64,000 bases of DNA from Bdellovibrio reynosensis (GTDB taxonomy: Bacteria; Bdellovibrionota; Bdellovibrionia; Bdellovibrionales; Bdellovibrionaceae), in assembly GCF_022814725.1 (NCBI RefSeq), contig NZ_CP093442.1:3410001-3474000 (forward strand), written 5' to 3'. Of the stretch, positions 58,211 through 64,000 are shown piece after piece (within the stretch, counting starts at the first letter, position 1; every line of letters starts with the position of its first letter). Below the pieces are notes generated by a model that had not been told where the DNA came from, did not search any database, and saw only the letters and a program-made list of their open reading frames with translations. Both the position numbers and the translations under genes were made by a program.

Positions 58211-58735
58211 CTAGCCGTAAAGTTTTTCGTAAGTAAGATACCAGTTATAAAATTTAGTAGCGGTGAAGGCTTTCCAGAATTTTGAACTTTTAAAGCGTGC
58301 AACAACAGTGGCGCGGTACTTAATGATCGCCACTTTGAAACCAAAGTAAGCAAAAGGAAGCAGGATTAAAGAAACAATCATTGAACCCATGGCGATCGAG
58401 TTATTAAAACGGGTCATAGGTACTAAAGGCATATTGTACATTGTCGTGAAAAGGGGGCGCAGGGATTCGTTTTCTAAAACGGACTTTCCCAGGTAGTGTG
58501 CCGGAGTATCGAATAAAAAAGCGACGAATTTAAAAAAGAAAGCAGCCAGAAAAGCTGCACCCAATTGCACCCTGAAAATGAAAATGATCGCAAACACTAA
58601 AAGGGTTTGGATCGAAAAGAACGGTGCAAAGCCTAAAATCAATCCAAGGGAAAGTCCCGCTGCCAATTGATTAGTTCCAGTATCGGAATTAAGAAGTCGA
58701 AAGAACGCGAAAATTTGCTTCAGCAAAAGGGTCAT
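58211..58735 (-). CDS. TIGR03546-like uncharacterised membrane protein
   Basis: 174 aa with three or four hydrophobic helices (about 25-50, 55-75, 110-130). NQLAAGLSLGLILGFAPFFSIQTLL resembles DUF2062-type proteins. Encoded 56 bp upstream of the TIGR03545-like gene on the same strand; families of this pair are usually adjacent, so they likely act together. GGAGG 6-7 nt before the ATG. Function unknown. Confidence 0.75.
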   Translation of the reverse strand: MTLLLKQIFAFFRLLNSDTGTNQLAAGLSLGLILGFAPFFSIQTLLVFAIIFIFRVQLGAAFLAAFFFKFVAFLFDTPAHYLGKSVLENESLRPLFTTMYNMPLVPMTRFNNSIAMGSMIVSLILLPFAYFGFKVAIIKYRATVVARFKSSKFWKAFTATKFYNWYLTYEKLYG

Positions 58736-58875
58736 GGGTTTCCTCCATCTACGAACAAAATTCTAATAAGTATAAATGCAAGGCGGCAAGTAGAAACCCG
58801 AGGACAGGTCAAGCAAGTTGACGTAAATTGAGGGCACTGGTTCTGGTTTATGACACTAGCTTTTAAGGAAGTAAG

Positions 58876-59853
58876 ATGATGCAGTGGGAAACATTAATTC
58901 TGCAAACCACACAAATCGGCGGCAGCCTGGTGTTTATTTCCGATAAGGCCCCTTCTTTTCAAGGCGGGTGGATTCAAGCGCTTACAGAAAATTGCCATGG
59001 AATGGTGCCCTTTGTGGTGCGTTCCAAAGAACAACTTTGCCGCCGTGCCTTTCAAACTAAATCCCAGGACCTTGTTATATTCTTTGAATCCCAACAAACT
59101 CTGATTGAAGAGCTGAATCCTTTCGTGCAAGGGCAGCGATGGGTGATTGCCCAGTCTGATAAGATGGATAAGGTCCTGCACACTGATTATATCTGGACGA
59201 GTGCAAGTCTGAATGAATGGAAGCATCTTGTAAGTAATCTGTCTGCGAAGTGGAACCAAGTCCAGCCACTGCAAGAGTTTGCAAGTTCATCCCAGGCTCC
59301 CTGTCTGTTCTTAGACCGAGATGATGTCGTGGTGAAGAACGTTCCTTATAATAAAGATCCTGAAAAGGTAGAGCTTTTTCCAGGCATAACAGAGTTGATT
59401 AACAAGGCCCATCAGTTGGGATATTGGGTAGCCGTTGTCACTAACCAATCAGGCCTTGGCAGGGGCTGGATTACCTGGCCTGAATATCAAGCGGTACACC
59501 AACGCATTCTTAAGTTGTTAGCAGAACAAGGGTGTTGGATTGATGAGTGGGTTTGGGCAGCCTTCTACGAGGGCGGAGTGCCAGCCGGGGAACGCATGGC
59601 AAGCCTTAGAAAGCCACGTAATGGCATGTTTCAACTGGTCGAAGAAAAACTAAGACCTAATCTTTCAAGATCAATTATGGTTGGGGACAGTGCTTCGGAT
59701 TTAATCGCGGCCTACGCCTCGGGCGTGAAAGGCTTGTATTTGTTGTCTTCAGCAAAACTTGATCAAGAAAAAGCAGAGCTAGCGAAATTTCAAAAACAAT
59801 TTGAAAAGTTTAAGTTTTCTGTCGCTGAAAAGTTCAGCGACGTTTCGCTTTAG
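58876..59853 (+). CDS. HAD phosphatase, GmhB-like C-terminal domain with unknown N-terminal domain
   Basis: 325 aa. Residues about 140-305 form a HAD-IIIA domain of the histidinol-phosphate/heptose-bisphosphate phosphatase type: motif I FLDRDDVVV (usual DRDGV), motif II VVTNQSGLGRG, motif III Lys in LRKPRNGM, motif IV MVGDSASDLIAA. The Cys/His zinc loop of GmhB is absent (FYEGGVPAGERMASL in its place). The first 135 residues do not match a family I recognise. A heptose or other sugar-phosphate substrate is plausible given the neighbouring LPS genes, but unproven. The 3' end overlaps the convergent flippase gene by 4 bp. Confidence 0.8.
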   Translation: MMQWETLILQTTQIGGSLVFISDKAPSFQGGWIQALTENCHGMVPFVVRSKEQLCRRAFQTKSQDLVIFFESQQTLIEELNPFVQGQRWVIAQSDKMDKVLHTDYIWTSASLNEWKHLVSNLSAKWNQVQPLQEFASSSQAPCLFLDRDDVVVKNVPYNKDPEKVELFPGITELINKAHQLGYWVAVVTNQSGLGRGWITWPEYQAVHQRILKLLAEQGCWIDEWVWAAFYEGGVPAGERMASLRKPRNGMFQLVEEKLRPNLSRSIMVGDSASDLIAAYASGVKGLYLLSSAKLDQEKAELAKFQKQFEKFKFSVAEKFSDVSL

Positions 59854-60845
59854 CCTGCTTCTTCAATCTTAGCGGGTTCAATTTTATCTTTTCGGCGCAG
59901 GTAAAAGAAAGCGCCCAAAAGACTGACTAGAAAAATTCCTACTTGGAAAGCCGTGATGACCGTGGGACCTAATTCACTTTCAGTACCCGTATAAAGATTA
60001 AATAGAAAATAAAAAGCAGCTTGTCCGACGCCAATGCCTGCAGGAGAAATCGGGATGGCCGTCGCCATGAATCCCAAAGGTGCGACAAGGAAATAAGTCT
60101 TTAAAGGAACCGCAGAAAAACCGGCCATGGTTCCTGCCAGATACAAAAACATAATAGAACATAGTTGGCCAAAAAAGCTTAAGAAGATGACTTGGGCGAA
60201 TCTTTTTCCATCGCGACCGTAAAGGTGCATGCTTTCATAAAGCTTTGAAAATTTATGCGATAGGGGAAGCTTGTTAATAATCTTAGTAAGCATTCCGTTT
60301 GCATAAATTTTTTGTGAAAAAATCAAAGAAAGCGCTATTAAAAAGCCAAAGCTAAGACCGGCGATAATGTAAAACAAAGTCAGAAGAACAGGAATATTAA
60401 GGATGTGCTTTATATCGTAAATCATCACAAGCAAAGCCATTAATAGCATTGCAAAAAGTCCCAGAACACGGTCCATCAAGACACTTGTCACTGCCACCAC
60501 TTTGCTGCCAGGATTTTCGCGTGTGAAGTAATACGCCTTAATCACGTCGCCACCCACGCCTCCGGGCATAGCGAAGTTAAAAAAAGCTCCGATAAGGCTT
60601 AGCTTGTAAACGGGCCAAGAATAAGCTGGTAATCCTTGTGAGCGAATAAGAATGCGCCAGCGTTCGCTAGCAAAGTACAAATTTAAAAAAACCAAGATCA
60701 AAGCAAGACAAGCCGGCCCCGGGGCCAGCAAGTTTTTTAAAGCTGCGAAATTAAGTTTACCAGATTGGATCAGCCAGAAGATGATGCCTGCTGAAACCAG
60801 CAGTTTTAAAGACTGAACCAGGAGCTTTTTTGAATGCTTAACCAT
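59850..60845 (-). CDS. UPF0104/LPG_synthase_TM family membrane protein, flippase-like
   Basis: 331 aa with about eight helices. The signature NFAMPGGVGGDVIKAYYF and ATAIPISPAGIGVGQAAFYFLF place it in the integral membrane family related to the flippase domain of MprF. Distal to kdsA and the aminotransferase on the same strand (35-bp gap), so probably one operon. May move a lipid-linked sugar or lipid across the inner membrane; substrate unknown. Confidence 0.85.
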   Translation of the reverse strand: MVKHSKKLLVQSLKLLVSAGIIFWLIQSGKLNFAALKNLLAPGPACLALILVFLNLYFASERWRILIRSQGLPAYSWPVYKLSLIGAFFNFAMPGGVGGDVIKAYYFTRENPGSKVVAVTSVLMDRVLGLFAMLLMALLVMIYDIKHILNIPVLLTLFYIIAGLSFGFLIALSLIFSQKIYANGMLTKIINKLPLSHKFSKLYESMHLYGRDGKRFAQVIFLSFFGQLCSIMFLYLAGTMAGFSAVPLKTYFLVAPLGFMATAIPISPAGIGVGQAAFYFLFNLYTGTESELGPTVITAFQVGIFLVSLLGAFFYLRRKDKIEPAKIEEAG

Positions 60846-60880
60846 GGTTCAGTCTTATATGAAATTGCGCGGGAACTCTA

Positions 60881-61732
60881 CTAGAAATGGGTTGTCCAAA
60901 TCTTTTTTAAGTTCGTTAAAACTGTTTCAAGATTTTTTAGTGGCAATGAAGTAGGACCATCACAAAGTGCCTTTTCAGGATTTGGATGAGTCTCTAAGAA
61001 AATACCATCAACACCCACAGCCATAGCAGCACGAGCCAACGGCCATACCATGTCACCACGACCACCACTGCTTTCGCCAGTGGCACCTGGAAGCTGTGTT
61101 GAGTGAGTGCAATCCATGATCACTGGGAAGCCCAGGCGACGCATTTCAACTAAACCCGTCATATCATTGATAAGGCGGTTGTAGCCGAATGTAGTTCCGC
61201 GTTCACAAAGCAAGATTTTGTCGTTGCCAGCGTTCACAGCTTTAGCGGCAATAGCTTTCATATCCCAAGGTGCAAGGAATTGACCTTTTTTAATGTGAAT
61301 CACTTTGCCAGTTTTAGCTGTCTCAACCAAAAGATCTGTTTGGCGTGAAAGGAAGGCTGGGATTTGCAAAACATCTGCAACTTCCGCAGTCTCTTTTACT
61401 TGGATTGTTTCGTGAACGTCTGTCAATAAAGCACAACCCAGCTCGCCTTTGATTTTTTCTAAACTTTTCAGCGCTGAATTTACACCAGGGCCGCGGAAGC
61501 TTGCGGCACTTTGGCGGTTGGCTTTATCGAAAGAACATTTCAAGATCCAAGGAATGCCCAAAGCTTTCGTGATGCGCTGGATTTCTTTACCAGTCTCAAG
61601 CACCATGCCTTCGTCTTCGATAATATCTGGTCCCGCAAAAAGAACGAAATTTTTGCCATCACCCCAGGTGATGGTTTCGTTGCCGTTTTTAAGAACGACG
61701 GGTTTTGCTAAAGGACCGAATCCTGTATTCAT
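60881..61732 (-). CDS. kdsA: 3-deoxy-8-phosphooctulonate synthase (KDO8P synthase)
   Basis: Condenses PEP with arabinose 5-phosphate, an early step in LPS core KDO synthesis. 283 aa. KCSFDKANRQS, FRGPG, and DCTHSTQLPGATGESSGGRG are typical. The residue that separates metal (Cys) from metal-free (Asn) enzymes is Asp36 here (FAGPDIIED). The other metal ligand regions (CTH, ETHP, ALCDG) are retained. Its start codon overlaps the stop of the aminotransferase gene by one base. Confidence 0.96.
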   Translation of the reverse strand: MNTGFGPLAKPVVLKNGNETITWGDGKNFVLFAGPDIIEDEGMVLETGKEIQRITKALGIPWILKCSFDKANRQSAASFRGPGVNSALKSLEKIKGELGCALLTDVHETIQVKETAEVADVLQIPAFLSRQTDLLVETAKTGKVIHIKKGQFLAPWDMKAIAAKAVNAGNDKILLCERGTTFGYNRLINDMTGLVEMRRLGFPVIMDCTHSTQLPGATGESSGGRGDMVWPLARAAMAVGVDGIFLETHPNPEKALCDGPTSLPLKNLETVLTNLKKIWTTHF

Positions 61733-62841
61733 TAAAATGCCCCTTTAACTGCAGCGATCACTTTATCTTGAGTTGCATCATCCATGTCAGGATAAATCGG
61801 CAAGCTGATAACATGTTCAGCAGCCCAACGAGCAACTGGAAGTTCTTGGTTTGGATCCGCTGTGTGAGTTTTGTACCAAGGTTGATCTGGCATGATGCGC
61901 GGGTAGTGGATCGATGTTGGAACACCAGCATCCGTCATTTTCTTTTGGAAGGCTGCGCGGTCTTTTACAGTCAATGTGTACTGAGCCCAAGCAGAATTGC
62001 AGTTAGTAGCAACAAACGGAGTCGAGAAGCCATCAGCTTTGATTGAAGAAAACGCGTCGTTGTAACGATCAGCAACGCGTTGACGTTGATCCAATTCCCA
62101 ATCGTATCTGTCCATTTTGGCAAGAAGGATCGCGCATTGGATAGTATCAAGACGACCGTTGATGCCTAGACGAGTGTGATAGTAACGAGATTCAGAACCG
62201 TGTTCACGAATTTCTTTGATTACTTTTACCAAGTTGTCGTCGTTTGTGAAGATCGCACCGCCGTCACCATAGCAACCAAGAGGCTTAGCAGGGAAGAAGC
62301 TTGTACCAGTTGCGATAGACATGCTGCCGCTGCGATTGTTGTTGTATTTAGCACCGAAGCTTTGTGCAGCATCTTCAATCACGTGAAGGTTGTGCTTTTT
62401 CGCGATAGCATTGATTTTATCCATGTCAGCCATTTGACCGTACAAAGACACCGGCATGATCGCTTTAGTTTTTGGAGTGATGGCTGCTTCAATTTTGTTA
62501 ACGTCGATGTTGAAAGTTTTAGGATCGATATCTACGTAAACTGGTTTTGCGCCAGCAAGCACGATCACTTCCGCAGTTGCGATGAAAGAAAAAGCAGTTG
62601 TGATAACTTCATCACCTTGGCCGATTCCCAAAGCCATCAACGGAACCCACAATGCATCTGTTCCATTGGCGATAGTTAAACAATGTTTTGTGCCGACATA
62701 AGCAGCAAGAGCTTTTTCTAATTCAACAACCTCAGGTCCATTGACGTAAACACCATGTTCAAGAACTTGATGAATGCGGGAATCGATTGAAGTTTTTAGG
62801 GCTTTGTATTGCGCTTTAAGATCGATAAAAGGAATGGACAT
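61732..62841 (-). CDS. DegT/DnrJ/EryC1-type sugar aminotransferase, WbpE-like
   Basis: 369 aa from the ATG at 62841 (GGAGG 8 nt upstream), giving the family start IPFIDLKAQYKAL. PLP Lys in FFPAKPLGCYGDGGAIFTND and the aspartate in VIEDAAQSFGA are present. The sequence follows WbpE/WlbC closely, enzymes that aminate a UDP-3-keto-GlcNAc-uronate in O-antigen synthesis, so that role is the best guess. First gene of an operon with kdsA and the flippase-like gene. Confidence 0.9.
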   Translation of the reverse strand: MSIPFIDLKAQYKALKTSIDSRIHQVLEHGVYVNGPEVVELEKALAAYVGTKHCLTIANGTDALWVPLMALGIGQGDEVITTAFSFIATAEVIVLAGAKPVYVDIDPKTFNIDVNKIEAAITPKTKAIMPVSLYGQMADMDKINAIAKKHNLHVIEDAAQSFGAKYNNNRSGSMSIATGTSFFPAKPLGCYGDGGAIFTNDDNLVKVIKEIREHGSESRYYHTRLGINGRLDTIQCAILLAKMDRYDWELDQRQRVADRYNDAFSSIKADGFSTPFVATNCNSAWAQYTLTVKDRAAFQKKMTDAGVPTSIHYPRIMPDQPWYKTHTADPNQELPVARWAAEHVISLPIYPDMDDATQDKVIAAVKGAF

Positions 62842-63083
62842 TGTGAAGGCCTCCAGTAGTTGATTACTAATGGGCAAAGTATGAACTTTTGCATATGAAA
62901 AGTCCATCTACACACGCTTTTACGGCTTTGGGTCGAAACCTTTTAGGGCCAGTGTGGTTAAAGTAACACGGAAGATGTTTACAAAAAGCCTCATTTTTTT
63001 TGACGACTCGAGCCATGCTGTGACATTAATTACACCCTCACAAGCGAAAGTGCTAGAGATACGAACTTCATTCGGAGGTTGTT

Positions 63084-64000
63084 TTGATACCAGTTATTTT
63101 ATCAGGTGGCAGCGGCACAAGACTATGGCCCGTTTCGCGCCAAAACATGCCTAAACAATTTTGCGATATTTTCGGTCAGCCCTTGCAAACATTGACCCTG
63201 CAACGCTCGCTAAAGCTGGGTCAACCGTGGATTGTGACATCGAAGGCGCTAGAAACGCTGACAGAGCTTAATTTAAAACAAAATCAAGCCCAACAAGTCA
63301 GAGTTGTTTATGAGCCTGTTGGTAAAAACACCGCGCCTGCCATTGCAGCTTTGTGTAAGCTTTTGCAGTCGCAAGGTCACAATGACGAGATCGTCGCTAT
63401 TTTTCCATCGGACCATCTTATCAAAGAAGAAGAAGCCTTTTTGAAGGTTGTTCACTTTGCGGCAGAAGTGGCAGCTGAAAATCGCGTTGTTACTTTGGGC
63501 ATCACGCCTTCTTACCCGGAAACTGGGTATGGCTATATCCAAACTCGTGCCGTGGGTCTAAAAGAAAACGGAACTTTAAAAGCGTACTCGGTGGTAAAGT
63601 TTCACGAAAAACCAGATTTACAAAAAGCCAAAGAGTTTATTTCTCAAGGCAGTTTCAGTTGGAATGCCGGAATTTTTGTTTTCAAAGTTTCACACATGAT
63701 CAGTCTGTTTGAAAAGCATCAGCCCGAAATGTGGAAGCAGATTTCTAATCTTAAAGAAGACTCTTCAAATTTGGGCGAAATCTATAGCAAAGTGCAAAGC
63801 ATTTCCATCGACTATGCGATCATGGAAAAATTAAATGGCGAAGAGCTAGCATGTATTCCTGCAGAATTCGGCTGGAGTGACGTAGGTTCCTGGGATGCAG
63901 TGTCTTCACTGCAGAAGGGAAAAGATGTTTTGAATGTTCTTGGCCAAGAAAACTTTGTGTTTGGGGAGCAGGGTAAACACTACTCTATGATCGGCATGGA
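63084..64000 (+). CDS. manC: Mannose-1-phosphate guanylyltransferase, 3' end outside window
   Basis: Makes GDP-mannose. Starts at TTG 63084 with GGAGG upstream; the frame stays open to the end of the window. ILSGGSGTRLWPVSRQNMPKQF is the nucleotide-binding signature, followed by FPSDHLI, VVKFHEKP and WNAGIFVFK. About 305 residues are visible, so a C-terminal isomerase domain cannot be judged. Divergent from the aminotransferase operon across a 242-bp gap that shows no gene. Confidence 0.93.
   Translation, partial: MIPVILSGGSGTRLWPVSRQNMPKQFCDIFGQPLQTLTLQRSLKLGQPWIVTSKALETLTELNLKQNQAQQVRVVYEPVGKNTAPAIAALCKLLQSQGHNDEIVAIFPSDHLIKEEEAFLKVVHFAAEVAAENRVVTLGITPSYPETGYGYIQTRAVGLKENGTLKAYSVVKFHEKPDLQKAKEFISQGSFSWNAGIFVFKVSHMISLFEKHQPEMWKQISNLKEDSSNLGEIYSKVQSISIDYAIMEKLNGEELACIPAEFGWSDVGSWDAVSSLQKGKDVLNVLGQENFVFGEQGKHYSMIGM

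Noticed and set aside
62176-62679. 167-aa plus-strand ORF
   Set aside because: It lies entirely antisense to the well-supported aminotransferase gene.

Overview
The window is a block of bacterial chromosome of moderate GC by eye. It looks like a Bdellovibrio-type predatory or related bacterium (Bdellovibrionota). The inference rests on overall gene content and order, an NtrY/NtrX pair, a large number of GTG/TTG starts with strong purine-rich ribosome binding sites, paired uncharacterised membrane genes resembling the TIGR03545/TIGR03546 families, and Gram-negative envelope genes (KDO, nucleotide sugars). No mobile element, phage, rRNA operon or CRISPR array was found.

Layout. (1) 1-4.6 kb: the end of an NtrY-like sensor kinase, its NtrX-like regulator, then proS. 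(2) 4.9-7.0 kb: a secreted L,D-transpeptidase, a small membrane protein and a short CPA2-type antiporter. (3) 7.1-18.7 kb: a tightly overlapping purine operon, purF-E-C-D-N-L-Q-H-M, which covers every step from PRPP to IMP except PurB (and PurK, if it is needed). It is preceded by a promoter, a roughly 190-nt leader and an intrinsic terminator that directly abuts the purF ribosome binding site. (4) 18.7-21.0 kb: a small secreted ASH-type protein, pyrF and an RlmB-like rRNA methyltransferase. (5) 21.1-36.0 kb: tRNA-Thr/Tyr/Gly/Thr, tuf, tRNA-Trp, secE, nusG, rplKA, rplJL and rpoBC. Two long stem-loops with unrelated arms but a shared core sit directly 5' of two of the tRNAs. A repeat-rich gap of about 1 kb separates rplL from rpoB.

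(6) 36.1-53.4 kb: the str, S10, spc and alpha ribosomal operons in nearly canonical order, from rpsL to rplQ. rplX (L24), map and infA are absent from their usual places. (7) 53.4-54.8 kb: simple-sequence repeats, a TlpA/ResA-type thioredoxin and a 41-bp tandem palindromic array. (8) 54.8-64 kb: envelope functions. These are a VWA lipoprotein, the TIGR03545/03546-like pair, a HAD phosphatase fused to an unknown N-terminal domain, a flippase-like membrane protein, kdsA, a WbpE-like sugar aminotransferase and, divergently, a mannose-1-phosphate guanylyltransferase cut by the window end.

How it fits together: most of the window is growth machinery (nucleotide supply, tRNA, translation, transcription, Sec export), followed by surface-polysaccharide genes. 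The points most worth a second look are the tRNA-proximal stem-loops, the purF leader attenuator candidate, the 41-bp array with a compensatory base-pair change, the missing L24 gene, and the NtrX-like regulator with a broken GAFTGA loop and altered Walker B.
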